DNA of 51,503 nt, taken from assembly GCF_000421145.1 (NCBI RefSeq), contig NZ_ATWH01000020.1:1-51503 (forward strand). The letters run 5' to 3'. Below, piece by piece: positions 35,811 to 44,675 of this stretch (position 1 is its first letter; the number at the start of each line of letters is the position of its first letter). A model generated the notes under the pieces. It saw only the letters and a list, made by a program, of their open reading frames with translations. It was not told the origin of the DNA and searched no databases. The stretch comes from Glaciibacter superstes DSM 21135 (GTDB taxonomy: Bacteria > Actinomycetota > Actinomycetes > Actinomycetales > Microbacteriaceae). Made by a program: the position numbers and the translations under genes.

Positions 35811-36221
35811 ATGGCAGGCAACGCTGAGGGCATGGTCACCCTGACCGGCACAGAGCAGGACGGCGCAGACATGGATCTGTCGGTAGCGACTACGCCCGAT
35901 GCTGAAGACCTCATCATCATCGAAGACAGTGATGTCGGCATTTACGAGGCCACATTGGGGGGCGTGACCGTTGCTGGAGTCGTTTACAGCAAAACGGGTA
36001 GCCGCGTCACTCTCCTGGCGACATCCGTGTTTCCTGAGTTCCGAGGTAGGGGGATCGCTGCCAGGCTCCTCGGCGGCGTCCTTGACAAGCTTCGGGCGCA
36101 AGGAGAGACCGTTACCGTCACCTGTCCGTTCGCGGCGGAATTCGTCAGCGCCCATCCCGAGTATGCCGATGTTCGCGATTCGGCCATCCCGGGCAACAGC
36201 ACCGCGAGGCGCGGGCATTGA
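35811..36221 (+). CDS. GNAT N-acetyltransferase, PF14542 type (third)
   Basis: 136 residues: IEDSDVGIYEATLGGVTVAG, FPEFRGRGIAARLLGGVLDK (acetyl-CoA loop) and ETVTVTCPFAAEFVSAHPEYAD. Third member of this small family within 7 kb. ATG 35811 follows a perfect AGGAGG. The conserved PEY-x-D block ends DVRD rather than DLID. It lies 67 bp after the SDR gene. Confidence 0.88.
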   Translation: MAGNAEGMVTLTGTEQDGADMDLSVATTPDAEDLIIIEDSDVGIYEATLGGVTVAGVVYSKTGSRVTLLATSVFPEFRGRGIAARLLGGVLDKLRAQGETVTVTCPFAAEFVSAHPEYADVRDSAIPGNSTARRGH

Positions 36222-36285
36222 CTGAATTCGCCCGACCCCACGTAAAGAACACTTGAATGACTGCCACATCGAGGAAAGGAACATC

Positions 36286-36666
36286 ATGACAACCGTCGAA
36301 CTCACAGACGACAATTTCGAGACCACTATCAAGGACAACGACATCGTCCTCGTCGATTTTTGGGCCACGTGGTGCGGCCCTTGCCATCAGTTCGCCCCGA
36401 TCTTCGAGCGATCCGCAGAAGATCATCCCGACATCGTCCACGGCAAGCTCGACACCGAGGCCGCGCAGCGTATCGCGGCGGCCGCGGGGATCACCGCGAT
36501 TCCCACTCTGATGGCATTCCGTGAGGGTGTCCTCGTCTTCAACCAGGCGGGCGCACTGCCGGCCCCGGCTCTCGCGCAGGTCGTAGAGTCCGTCAAGAAC
36601 CTCGACATGCGCGAGGTCCGCACAGACATCGCCGCACAGAACGATACGCCTGCCCCGGAAAACTGA
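36286..36666 (+). CDS. Thioredoxin
   Basis: 126 residues. Active site VDFWATWCGPCHQFAP (WCGPC near residue 31), cis-Pro in AIPTLMAF. Compared with a plain thioredoxin it has a C-terminal tail of about 20 polar residues. Electron donor to methionine sulfoxide reductases and peroxide-detoxifying enzymes; two msr pairs lie nearby. ATG 36286 follows AAAGGA. Confidence 0.94.
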   Translation: MTTVELTDDNFETTIKDNDIVLVDFWATWCGPCHQFAPIFERSAEDHPDIVHGKLDTEAAQRIAAAAGITAIPTLMAFREGVLVFNQAGALPAPALAQVVESVKNLDMREVRTDIAAQNDTPAPEN

Positions 36667-36743
36667 TGTGGATGCCCGTTCTGTCTTGATCTCCATTCAC
36701 GGCAGAGTCGGCATGCCGGCGTCACTCAGCAGAAGCGGTGAGG

Positions 36744-37031
36744 ATGGATGAAATGGACGGATCTCGGGATCAAGAGCTTGACGCGCTGATTGAGCGGATA
36801 CCAGAGGGATGGTCCCGTGCACAGATAGCTGGCCGGAGCTGGGGGGTTACGCGTACCACACGTGCGGGGGGCAAGGTGATCTCGGTCGATGCGGAACGCC
36901 TCGGCGACACCGAACAACTTGGGGCAAACGTGTGGATCACGTCTGAGGGCGCAATTCTCAGGCCGTGTGAGGTGCCGGAGGAAAAGGTCATGCAGTTCCT
37001 ACGTGCCGCGGCGACAGCATTCTCAGCATGA
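36744..37031 (+). CDS. Conserved hypothetical small protein
   Basis: 95 residues: GWSRAQIAGRSWGVTRTTRA, ISVDAERLGDTEQLGANVWI and LRPCEVPEEKVMQFL. It looks like a small actinobacterial family of unknown function; database labels for such proteins are unreliable and I do not adopt one. GTG 36738 is an alternative start; GTGAGG precedes the ATG. Confidence 0.6.
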   Translation: MDEMDGSRDQELDALIERIPEGWSRAQIAGRSWGVTRTTRAGGKVISVDAERLGDTEQLGANVWITSEGAILRPCEVPEEKVMQFLRAAATAFSA

Positions 37032-37049
37032 GCGACCGCATGCAAGATG

Positions 37050-37391
37050 TCACGGCTGGATGGTTCCGCCACGCTCTAGAGTTTGGACGTCCCAGTACAG
37101 ACACGCAACTAGTGTGCCCGCGGGACAGTGCAGGGCCGGGTCGGTATCGGTCGCTGATGCGACGCGAGCGAATTCTCCGCGGGCTTTGGTGAGCAGCATC
37201 TGGAACTCGTTATCGGCCACCACACAGCCGACCGTGTTCAACCATTCCCGAAGCAACGGCTCGACGTCACCGTGATAGACCAGCGAGTCCGCCCATACGC
37301 GTTGAACGATGCCAGCGATTTGATCCTCGCGAGGAGCGGACAGTGCCCCGTCCATGACGGGGAATGTCTGCACCTTCTTCTGCTTCGCCAT
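37050..37391 (-). CDS. Hypothetical protein
   Basis: 113 residues, one domain of unknown type (LLREWLNTVGCVVADNEFQM). No motif or membrane span. It ends 19 bp from the convergent 36744 gene. Ribosome-binding site weak; the upstream stretch 37392-37440 is AT-rich and promoter-like. Confidence 0.5.
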   Translation of the reverse strand: MAKQKKVQTFPVMDGALSAPREDQIAGIVQRVWADSLVYHGDVEPLLREWLNTVGCVVADNEFQMLLTKARGEFARVASATDTDPALHCPAGTLVACLYWDVQTLERGGTIQP

Positions 37392-37514
37392 CGTGGCACC
37401 AATCTTTTACTTGAAATCTCAGTTTACCGATTTGGGGTTTCTCGCGCCCGATTTTCAAGGGCCCCCATCCACCGGCGCGGACGCGGTGGTCCGGCTTGCT
37501 CGCTAAGGCACATC

Positions 37515-38177
37515 TCAGGTTTCCTGGCTTCCTCGAATGCGTATCTCGTCGGGGTCTTCGGCGCGGATTCTCGTTAGAAAGGCAGCGTCCTCAAGTTCAA
37601 TCCTTGCTGCGAGCTGAAACGCTTCGTCAACAAGCCCGGATGGAACAATCACCGCCGCCGCGGCGTCGGCATACACGAAATCGCCGGGGAGAACAATCAC
37701 ACCTCCAACAACGACTGGGACGTTCGCAGCGATGGGCATCAGGTCGGCCGTACCCGCCTTCACGGTCTCGCCGCTGCAGTAGAAAACGGGCTCATAGCGC
37801 TCGAGCTCACCAAAATCGCGAAGTCGTCCGTCGGTGAGGAGCCCCGCAAGCTTCCAATTCTGCAGCCGCGAAAGCTTCGTCTCACCACCCACGGAGATAT
37901 TAGGCTGGCCGCCGCTGTCCAGCACCAAAACCGTCTCCGCAGGATTGGCAGGAATCGCCTCATAGAAGAGACGCGCGAAACTGTTCACCTGTGCGTCAAA
38001 GACATCCTGCCGAAAGGGGACGAACCGGATGGTGACAGCCCGCCCGCGCAATACGCGCCCCGGCGTTGGCGACACTAGATCGAGGACATGTGCCCTATGT
38101 GTCGACAGGCGGCCGAGCGCATCCGTCAGCGAAGCTGCGGAAACGCCACCCTTCCGCGGATCGTTGTGGTCCATCAT
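37515..38177 (-). CDS. RraA-family aldolase/decarboxylase-like protein
   Basis: 220 residues. GGETKLSRLQNWKLAGLLTDGRLRD with the conserved D-G-x-x-R-D, and VVLPGDFVYADAAAAVIVP, typical of RraA/HMG-aldolase proteins, which bind a metal and act on 2-oxo acids. The four-base overlap with the preceding gene (ATGA) shows translational coupling to the carboxymuconolactone-decarboxylase-like gene. Exact substrate unknown. Confidence 0.82.
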   Translation of the reverse strand: MMDHNDPRKGGVSAASLTDALGRLSTHRAHVLDLVSPTPGRVLRGRAVTIRFVPFRQDVFDAQVNSFARLFYEAIPANPAETVLVLDSGGQPNISVGGETKLSRLQNWKLAGLLTDGRLRDFGELERYEPVFYCSGETVKAGTADLMPIAANVPVVVGGVIVLPGDFVYADAAAAVIVPSGLVDEAFQLAARIELEDAAFLTRIRAEDPDEIRIRGSQET

Positions 38178-38671
38178 CCTTCGCTCTGGTCTCTGTGCTT
38201 TGGCGTTACTTCCTCCAGCACCGGCACGGCCCCCTGTGCAAGTTTCAACCGAGTCCAGACATTCATATTGATAACCACGGCAGCGATTTCAGCGATTGAC
38301 TTCTCATCAAAGAATCGAGCCAATCGCTCGTGTTGTTCAGCGAAAGCGGACAAGTCGAATTCGGTGAGGGCCTCCGTGTATGCGAGAGCCGCACCCTCGT
38401 CTTCGGCGAACATAGTGCTCTCTCGCCAGCTCGCAAGGTGAGCGATCTTGGCCGGATGCAGACCCGCATCCCGCGCAGCGGCGGTATGCAAGATCAAGCA
38501 GTATGAACACGGGTTCAGCTGAGCAACGCGAAGCCGCAGCAGCTGTGCCAGCCCGGCGTCCACGGACAGCGTCGCCGTATAGCCCGCTGCCGCGGCCATC
38601 TCCTGCGCAATCGCGTGAAACCCAATCACATCGGGATCAAATCGCGTGTTTACGAAATGTACTTCGTCCAT
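38174..38671 (-). CDS. AhpD/CMD-family peroxidase-like protein
   Basis: 165 residues of the carboxymuconolactone decarboxylase/AhpD fold: redox CxxC in NPCSYCLILHTAAARDAG (Cys-x-x-Cys-x-x-x-His), then ALAYTEALTEF. AhpD-type members work with peroxiredoxin systems. First of a two-gene operon with the RraA-like gene. Confidence 0.88.
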   Translation of the reverse strand: MDEVHFVNTRFDPDVIGFHAIAQEMAAAAGYTATLSVDAGLAQLLRLRVAQLNPCSYCLILHTAAARDAGLHPAKIAHLASWRESTMFAEDEGAALAYTEALTEFDLSAFAEQHERLARFFDEKSIAEIAAVVINMNVWTRLKLAQGAVPVLEEVTPKHRDQSEG

Positions 38672-38759
38672 GCCCCAGCCCCTCGTGCAGATGTTTGGTC
38701 TTGTGTGCCTGAGCTACTTCTTGTCTGACGCACCTAGAATTCTCCTCTTACTGTTGGAC

Positions 38760-39035
38760 TTAAATACGGTCGTTCATGGCTCGGTCAGCGACCCGCAGCC
38801 AGCGGAGCCCGCGCATGCTGAGAGATTTCTGTCCGGCGCGTTCGATGATGACGATCAGGACGTTGTCGCAGTTGCGACAGCGGGCGACGAAACCCATGGG
38901 CTGGCCGTACACCATGGCTTGGCCCAGCATTGCGATATCAGCACAGGACTGACATTGACCCTGCGTCGTCGTCGGCTCGAAAAGGAAGAGATCGGCGGTC
39001 GGGCCGGCGAGAACGTTGCCGTCGAGGTGATCCAT
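38760..39035 (-). CDS. DUF6510-like zinc-ribbon protein
   Basis: 91 residues. N-terminal LDGNVLAGP, then two CxxC knuckles (CQSC and CRNC) about 28 residues apart: a rubredoxin/zinc-ribbon pattern. Family DUF6510, unknown function. Last gene of a long leftward operon; its ATG overlaps the stop of the flavin reductase gene, so the two are coupled. Could be an electron carrier or scaffold between the reductase and the Moco enzyme; this is inference. Confidence 0.75.
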   Translation of the reverse strand: MDHLDGNVLAGPTADLFLFEPTTTQGQCQSCADIAMLGQAMVYGQPMGFVARCRNCDNVLIVIIERAGQKSLSMRGLRWLRVADRAMNDRI

Positions 39036-39760
39036 CAGGTTCCTCCGAATCGTTCGGTGCGGATGGTGTCGGGCGCGTGCCCAAGGCTGGTAAGGGCACG
39101 GGAGACTGTTTCGACGAACCCGGTCGGGCCGCAAACATAGGTGAGCGGTGCTTGTTCCGGTGGCAGTGTCTTGCTCTTCAGGTCTTCCGCTGTGAGCCGA
39201 CCGGCTGATCGAGACCATCCCGGCGGTACAGTGCGGGTGTAGTGCCAGGTCGTCCGAGCAGTCGCTGACGGCTGGGAGAGTTCGTCACGGAAGAACGCAT
39301 CATTAGGTGTGCGTAGCGAATAGAGCAGCTGCATGGGCGCGGAGCTGCACACGCTGGCGTGTGTGCGGGTCATCGCGATGAATGGGACGACACCGGAGCC
39401 GCCGGCGATTAGTTGGACGGGCTGGGTCTGTTCCGGCCGCCACACGAACCATCCGCCGAGTGGGCCCCGGAGCTCGACAGTGTCACCGAGTGCGAGATCA
39501 TCGACGAGGAAGGGCGAGACCTCACCGTCTGGCAGCCGGTCGATGCCCAATTCGATCTCCCCACCGGGGCCAGCGCTGGCGATGGAGTACGAGCGGACAG
39601 CCTGATACCCATCCGATGACGTGAGCCGCACATCGACGTGCTGCCCCGCATCGTTACCCGGCCAGCCAGGCACGGTGAAGGTGATGCTCCGCGCGGAGGC
39701 GGTCAGCGGGTGTGCACGCGCGAGACTGCCTGTGAGCCAGCCGGCGGCCGGGGTTGTCAC
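39035..39760 (-). CDS. FAD/NAD(P) ferredoxin-reductase-like protein
   Basis: 241 residues. FNR fold: FAD-binding RSYSIASA, PLGGWFVW, then nucleotide-binding LIAGGSGVVPFIAM and a YVCGPTGFV C-terminal motif. It lacks a 2Fe-2S domain. It overlaps the Moco-protein gene (ATGA) upstream and the DUF6510 gene downstream, so it probably passes electrons between NAD(P)H and the Moco enzyme. Confidence 0.88.
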   Translation of the reverse strand: MTTPAAGWLTGSLARAHPLTASARSITFTVPGWPGNDAGQHVDVRLTSSDGYQAVRSYSIASAGPGGEIELGIDRLPDGEVSPFLVDDLALGDTVELRGPLGGWFVWRPEQTQPVQLIAGGSGVVPFIAMTRTHASVCSSAPMQLLYSLRTPNDAFFRDELSQPSATARTTWHYTRTVPPGWSRSAGRLTAEDLKSKTLPPEQAPLTYVCGPTGFVETVSRALTSLGHAPDTIRTERFGGT

Positions 39761-40338
39761 GAGTAGCGCTCTTCACGCCAAGGGTCGCCGTGCAGGTTGT
39801 AGCCGTACTCCTCCCAGAAGCCTGGATTGTCCTCACTTTGCATGACAAGTCCCCGCACCCATTTGGCGCTCTTCCAGAAATAGAGATGTGGTACCAGGAG
39901 GCGTGCCGGGCCGCCGTGTTCGGGCTCAAGCTCGCCGCCGTCGTACTCGTACGCGATCCAGGCCTGTCCGTCGAGGACTTCCTCAAGTGGAAGGTTCGTG
40001 GTGTACCCGCCGTAGGAGTGTGCCATCACGAAATCCAAACCCGTCTCGACCTCAGCAAACAAGGTGTCTAATGACACGCCCTTCCAGCCGGTGCCGAGCT
40101 TGGACCAGCTGGTCACGCAATGGATATCGACGGTAATGTCCTCGGACGGGAGAGCGAGGAATTGGTCCCAATTCCACCGGTGGGTCTGTCCTGTTTCGGT
40201 GTGGATGAAGAACTCCCAGTCCTCCGTACTGATCGATGGGCTCGGGCCTGCCGACAGCACGGGAAAGGACTCCGTCAAGTGTTGTCCAGGTGGGAGCGCA
40301 GGGTTATCGTCGCGGCGGCGACCTCCGAAAACGGCCAT
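39757..40338 (-). CDS. Moco-dependent sulfite-oxidase-like oxidoreductase
   Basis: 193 residues of the sulfite-oxidase/MsrP fold: Moco-ligand Cys in VDIHCVTSWSKLGTGWKGV, then AHSYGGYTTNLPLEEVLDG and a GGPARLLVPHLYFWKSAKWV block. No signal peptide, so cytoplasmic, unlike MsrP (YedY). Start ATG 40338 (or 40341) behind AAGGAG. The next genes are an FNR-like reductase and a zinc ribbon; upstream are msrA and msrB. A role in sulfoxide or methionine-sulfoxide reduction is plausible but unproven. Confidence 0.86.
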   Translation of the reverse strand: MAVFGGRRRDDNPALPPGQHLTESFPVLSAGPSPSISTEDWEFFIHTETGQTHRWNWDQFLALPSEDITVDIHCVTSWSKLGTGWKGVSLDTLFAEVETGLDFVMAHSYGGYTTNLPLEEVLDGQAWIAYEYDGGELEPEHGGPARLLVPHLYFWKSAKWVRGLVMQSEDNPGFWEEYGYNLHGDPWREERYS

Positions 40339-40389
40339 CATTTCTCCTTCAATCAATCAGCGTGCAGATCTCTTGGCCGGTTAGCCGGC

Positions 40390-40902
40390 CTACGCGGTCT
40401 GGTTCTCGCGGTGCGGGAGCTTCCAACCAGGGCGCACGTAATGGCACGTATAGCCGGCGGGGTACTTCTCCAGGTAGTCCTGGTGCTCCTCTTCCGCTTC
40501 CCAGAAGTCTCCGGCCGGCTCCACCTCGGTGACGACCTTCCCCGGCCAAAGTCCGGACGCGTCGACGTCCTTGATGGTGTCCAGGGCAACCTCTTTCTGC
40601 TCATCACTGGTGTAGAAAATCGCGGATCGGTAGCTGCGGCCAACGTCGTTGCCCTGCCTGTCCCGCGTCGAGGGATCGTGGATCTGGAAGAAGGACTCAA
40701 GCAGATCCCGAAACGCGATGACGTCGGGATCGAACACGATTTCCACGCTTTCAGCATGGTCGCCGTGGGAGCGGTAGGTGGCATTTGGCGTGTTGCCGCC
40801 GGAATAGCCGGTGCGGGTCGAGAACACGCCCGGCTTCTTTCGGAGCAGCTCCTGCGCGCCCCAGAAACATCCACTGGCTAGGACGGCACGGTCGCGACTC
40901 AT
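40390..40902 (-). CDS. msrA: Peptide methionine sulfoxide reductase A (first)
   Basis: 170 residues. Catalytic Cys12 in [15 protein letters not shown] and [18 protein letters not shown], and a resolving Cys in GYTCHYV. Reduces the S-diastereomer of methionine sulfoxide, drawing on thioredoxin. ATGA overlap with the preceding msrB gene; second copy at 44672. Confidence 0.96.
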   Translation of the reverse strand: MSRDRAVLASGCFWGAQELLRKKPGVFSTRTGYSGGNTPNATYRSHGDHAESVEIVFDPDVIAFRDLLESFFQIHDPSTRDRQGNDVGRSYRSAIFYTSDEQKEVALDTIKDVDASGLWPGKVVTEVEPAGDFWEAEEEHQDYLEKYPAGYTCHYVRPGWKLPHRENQTA

Positions 40903-41360
40903 GATGCTACCTCCGTGGTGAAGAGGCCGCGGAACTGCCCATAGCCGGCGGTCTCGAGCTGATCCAGAGGGACGAACCGCATCGCGGCGGAATTAATGCA
41001 GTAGCGAAAGCCTCCGTCGGCGGCCGGGCCATCATCGAAGAGGTGACCGAGGTGGCTGTCACCATGCTTGGAACGCACCTCGGTTCGGACCGTGCCGTAG
41101 CTGCGGTCCTCGTTCAGGACAACGTTGCCAGGGTCGATGGGGACGGTGAAGCTGGGCCATCCGGTACGGCTATCGAATTTGTTGATCGACGCGAACAGAG
41201 GCTCACCGGAGACGATGTCGACATACAGGCCTGCTTCATGGTTGTCCCAGAACTCGTTACGGAACGCCGGCTCTGTCGCCGCCTCCTGGGTGACCTCGAA
41301 CTGATCCCGGGTGAGATTCGCAACCTTATCGGGATCTTTGCGGTAGTCGGTGGTGGACAT
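40899..41360 (-). CDS. msrB: Peptide methionine sulfoxide reductase B (first)
   Basis: 153 residues. [20 protein letters not shown] and catalytic Cys in RYCINSA. Reduces the R-diastereomer. It lacks the zinc CxxC pairs of many MsrBs and also the usual resolving Cys before GWPSF (Thr here); the catalytic Cys is the only one, so regeneration must use an external thiol directly. Confidence 0.95.
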   Translation of the reverse strand: MSTTDYRKDPDKVANLTRDQFEVTQEAATEPAFRNEFWDNHEAGLYVDIVSGEPLFASINKFDSRTGWPSFTVPIDPGNVVLNEDRSYGTVRTEVRSKHGDSHLGHLFDDGPAADGGFRYCINSAAMRFVPLDQLETAGYGQFRGLFTTEVAS

Positions 41361-41425
41361 TTGTATCTTTCCTTCGTGCGCTGGTTTCTAGGTGATGGAT
41401 GGCACGCCGGGGTGACCGTGATCGA

Positions 41426-41788
41426 TCAGATCTGCGTATTGGGGGTATCGATCATCCTGGGGGTGTACCGTCCCTCAGACGTCGCTCCACGATGGAGTTC
41501 GGTGAACCGGACGCCGACGACATCACCATCGGCATCCGTAATCCAAAAGACGTCGTAGATGGCGCGATAGGTCGGTGGCCAAAACGACCAGAACTGCCCC
41601 TGAGCGTCCACACCCCACGTTCCCGAGGTGGGGCCGCCATTCTCGGTGTACGTGGTGCGGCCGTCACGAGTGAACACCTGAGTTGCCTCGTCGGCGTAGG
41701 TGAATGGTGCTCTCGTCAACGCTTCCGCTATGTCTCCTGCGTTAATGCGTTCGCCGTTTTCGACCGCAGGTCTCTCTGCACTGAACAT
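41426..41788 (-). CDS. Hypothetical protein in msr operon
   Basis: 120 residues. TFTRDGRT-like and GGPTSGTWGVDAQGQFWSFW, WITDADGDVVG and RFTELHRG suggest a small lipocalin/DUF-type beta barrel, but I cannot name the family. ATG 41788 follows AAGGGAG. It lies between the ferritin-like gene and msrB, 65 bp before the latter. Confidence 0.6.
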   Translation of the reverse strand: MFSAERPAVENGERINAGDIAEALTRAPFTYADEATQVFTRDGRTTYTENGGPTSGTWGVDAQGQFWSFWPPTYRAIYDVFWITDADGDVVGVRFTELHRGATSEGRYTPRMIDTPNTQI

Positions 41789-41915
41789 GGCATTCTCCCT
41801 TCGGATGGTGTATCGCTCTGGAGTCGTCCAGGCGACTCGGGTTGCCGGTCATCGGCAGCCGCATCGTTCGCAATCGATGAGCCTCATTGGTACCTCTGAA
41901 TGGCGATGCACGCAC

Positions 41916-42836
41916 TCAGTCCGCGGTCGGCCCGGTGCCGTGGACGATGTCGCCGTTGAGACCATCCGGGTAGAAGCCACCAGAATTGCCCCCTTGGGGA
42001 TCGAGGTAGACGATGTTGAGTATCTCCGCCGCGCTCCGGCCGAAGGCCCTACCGTTTTCGTCGGTGGGAACGAGGTTTGCCACGTCCTTGGTGCCGAGGT
42101 CCTGATCATCGTCGGTGGGACCGCTGACTGCGTTGCGAACCGCCGAAATCTTGTGCACGACGTCGAACACGGAGTCATCCACAAGCCCTTCACTGAAGAG
42201 TGTAGCCCGCACGATCCCGGCATGGTAGGCCTCGGTCGCCAGCAGGCCCGCTGCCGCGTCCAGGTAGGTCTTGTTGGAGATGAACGGTGCCGCACCCTTG
42301 AAAGCGGTGACCCCCACGTCTTCGAAGAGGAAAGCGGCGAAGAGAAAGTTGCGGTCGTTCGCGTAGGCGTCGAAGATCTCTCCGGGCTTGATCAAGCCTG
42401 CAGCGGTGGCTGCGGCGGTGAAGCTGTGATCGAGAGAGATCCGCGGGCGTGCAACGGCCGCGTCCCCGAGTGCGCCGCGGAGGAAGGCGACGTGGGCTCG
42501 TTCGTCCATAGCAATCTCGCGGGCGATGTTCTTAATCAGGGGGCTTCGAAAATCGACCTGCCGGCCGCCGGACACCTGCCCGGGCGTCCCCGTCCCTCCC
42601 ACCATTTCGTCGGGAAGTCCCTGCCCGGTCACGCCACGAAGGTAGAACTCGGCTTCAAGGTACTCAAGGTTGAGCGCAAAGTTCAGGATCGAAGCGTCGC
42701 TGGGCCCGTCCTCTGCTGTCGTAGCCGTCGACGTGCCGGTCGCTGCTTCGGTGACCATGTCGGTCAGCTTGACGCGGTCCTCTGTAGTCTCCGCGCTGGC
42801 GTTGATGGCATCACTGATGAAGCGGTTCTTAGACAT
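41916..42836 (-). CDS. Ferritin-like domain protein
   Basis: 306 residues: ILNFALNLEYLEAEFYLRGV (E-x-x-x-E-x), IAREIAMDERAHVAFL (E...D-E-x-x-H) and LLATEAYHAGIVR, a di-iron four-helix pattern of the Ferritin-like (PF13668) type. No signal peptide or Tat motif, unlike many members. ATG 42836 behind AGGAG (frame open upstream). Head of the leftward operon that includes msrB and msrA; diverges from the sigma/anti-sigma pair. Confidence 0.82.
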   Translation of the reverse strand: MSKNRFISDAINASAETTEDRVKLTDMVTEAATGTSTATTAEDGPSDASILNFALNLEYLEAEFYLRGVTGQGLPDEMVGGTGTPGQVSGGRQVDFRSPLIKNIAREIAMDERAHVAFLRGALGDAAVARPRISLDHSFTAAATAAGLIKPGEIFDAYANDRNFLFAAFLFEDVGVTAFKGAAPFISNKTYLDAAAGLLATEAYHAGIVRATLFSEGLVDDSVFDVVHKISAVRNAVSGPTDDDQDLGTKDVANLVPTDENGRAFGRSAAEILNIVYLDPQGGNSGGFYPDGLNGDIVHGTGPTAD

Positions 42837-43200
42837 CCTGACTCCTGCTGTTCGATGATTTCGGCCACGCCGCAACCTGACCGCTGTGACCTCGAATCGG
42901 CTGTCGAGACACTGCTACATTTCTACCGTTAAAGGACGTTCGAGTCCAGTTACAGGTGATCGAACTGCTGCTGGAGGATGGTGGCCGACCGTCCGGGCTT
43001 GCAGGCCGGACTAATGAATGCCCACTCTAACCTTGCTGTGATCGACGAGGGTTGCGGACGCGGGACGGTCAGTACCTAACCGCACATGTTTGCCGAACGG
43101 CACCGCGGCATCGTAATCTGGACGAAATCGTTCTATTATTTCATGATCGACATGCTGAACGACACGAGTACGGCGCACTCACCGGATTGGACTTACCGGC
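42837..43200. promoter_or_regulatory. Divergent promoter region between the two msr loci
   Basis: 364 bp separating the ferritin-like/msrBA operon from the ECF sigma gene. No other gene seen. No GGAA/GTT SigR-type promoter was clear by eye; AT-rich stretch at 43124-43150. Confidence 0.4.
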
Positions 43201-43902
43201 ATGGATATGGATTCCTCATCGTGGCTGACCGCGCTCGACGAAGCCGGAACCAAACGGGACGCGGCGTTGGCCCGCCTGCACGAGATGTTGCTGCGGGTGG
43301 CCGTTCATGAGGCGCATCGACGTGGGCCCGCTTTCCGCATCGGCGGACCGGAACTCGACGACCTTGCACATCAGGCCGCCAACGACGCGATGATGTCCCT
43401 CCTGGGGAAGCTCGATACCTTTCGCGGGGAGAGCCGATTCACGACCTGGGCGTATCGCTTTGTGGTGCTGGAGGTTTCCAACAAACTTGGCCGCCACTTT
43501 TGGCGCAAGCCATCGGTGTCCCTCGACGTCGAAGGTTGGGAACGACTCCCTGCACGGTTCGCTGTCGACCCGCTCGCGCAGACACAGCAGCGGGAACTGA
43601 TCAGGGCCGTACAGCAGGCCATGAGCGAAACGTTGACCGATCACCAGCGCCACTTCTTCGTCGCAATCGTGGTCGACGGCGTCCCGATCGAAGCGATGGT
43701 GTCTCAGTCTGGATCGAATCGGGGCGCAATATACAAGACCGTTTTCGATGCACGCCGTAAGATCCGCGCCTACCTGACCGCTAACGGATATCTGGAAGGC
43801 GAGCCGAAGACGGCCCAACCTACTGAACAACAGGTAGAGGTGAAAGGTCATGGCGGGGTGGTGGGAGTGGTTCGAGCGTTTCCTGGCCGCCGATCCGCGT
43901 GA
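43201..43902 (+). CDS. ECF sigma factor
   Basis: 233 residues. Region 2: [36 protein letters not shown]; region 4: [20 protein letters not shown] and [21 protein letters not shown] short C-terminal extension overlaps the next gene. Unlike the SigH-like factor at 32205 in sequence. With its zinc anti-sigma and the following msrB-msrA pair it looks like a self-contained stress switch. Start codon 43201 lacks an obvious ribosome site; ATG 43207 is possible. Confidence 0.85.
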   Translation: MDMDSSSWLTALDEAGTKRDAALARLHEMLLRVAVHEAHRRGPAFRIGGPELDDLAHQAANDAMMSLLGKLDTFRGESRFTTWAYRFVVLEVSNKLGRHFWRKPSVSLDVEGWERLPARFAVDPLAQTQQRELIRAVQQAMSETLTDHQRHFFVAIVVDGVPIEAMVSQSGSNRGAIYKTVFDARRKIRAYLTANGYLEGEPKTAQPTEQQVEVKGHGGVVGVVRAFPGRRSA

Positions 43903-44080
43903 CGTCGGTTGTGATGAGGCGATGGCTGTTCTTCATGTCTATGTCGAGCTACTCGCGGCCGGAGTCGATGCGGCTGAGCACTACCCCGGAATGGCGGCGC
44001 ATCTTGCTGCGTGCGAATCGTGCGCGGAGGATGCGCGCGGCCTATTGCTCGCCGTGCAGGACGATGATCTGCACATCTGA
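43850..44080 (+). CDS. Zinc anti-sigma factor (zf-HC2 type)
   Basis: 76 residues with a C ... H-x3-C-x2-C pattern (Cys21, HLAACESC) typical of zinc-binding anti-sigma factors whose thiols sense oxidants. It overlaps the sigma gene by 53 bases and uses a different frame. No membrane span, so a soluble redox-sensor anti-sigma. The intact counterpart of the truncated one at 32921. Confidence 0.82.
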   Translation: MAGWWEWFERFLAADPRDVGCDEAMAVLHVYVELLAAGVDAAEHYPGMAAHLAACESCAEDARGLLLAVQDDDLHI

Positions 44081-44195
44081 GGCCTACCCAGAGATCGTAG
44101 TCACAGCGAATTCTCAGAAAACCGGGACCAAAACGACTATCTGCGGTGTTATTTCCAGTGACGCCGCAGCCAGCGACGCCAGAAGAGGAGAAATC

Positions 44196-44675
44196 GTGTC
44201 ACACGACTACAGCAAGACTCCCGAGGCGCTGAGCCGCCTCACCGAAGGCCAGTTCCGCGTCACGCAGAAGGACGGGACCGAGCCTGCATTCCGAAACGAG
44301 TACTGGGACAATCACGAGCCCGGCATCTACGTAGACGTCGTCTCCGGCCAGCCCCTGTTCTCGTCTACCGACAAGTACGAAAGCCGCACCGGATGGCCGA
44401 GCTTCACCAGGCCAATCGTGGCGGACGCTGTTCGTACCGAGACGGACAAGTCGCTCTGGATGACCCGCACAGAGGTGCGGTCCACCGGGGCCGACAGTCA
44501 CCTCGGCCACATCTTCGATGACGGCCCCGTCGACGCCGGAGGCCAGCGCTACTGCATGAACTCGGCCGCGCTGCGCTTCATCCCAGTCTCCGAGCTCGAG
44601 GAGCAGGGTTACGGTAAGTACCGCTCCCTGTTCGAGACAGCCGACACCACCAATACAGAGGAGCACGCATCATGA
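44196..44675 (+). CDS. msrB: Peptide methionine sulfoxide reductase B (second)
   Basis: 159 residues. [20 protein letters not shown] and RYCMNSA with the single Cys. Like the first copy it lacks zinc Cys pairs and a resolving Cys. GTG 44196 follows GAGGAG; the frame is open far upstream over the anti-sigma gene. The pair order (msrB then msrA, ATGA overlap) matches the first locus, so the two loci are duplicates or of common origin. Confidence 0.95.
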   Translation: MSHDYSKTPEALSRLTEGQFRVTQKDGTEPAFRNEYWDNHEPGIYVDVVSGQPLFSSTDKYESRTGWPSFTRPIVADAVRTETDKSLWMTRTEVRSTGADSHLGHIFDDGPVDAGGQRYCMNSAALRFIPVSELEEQGYGKYRSLFETADTTNTEEHAS

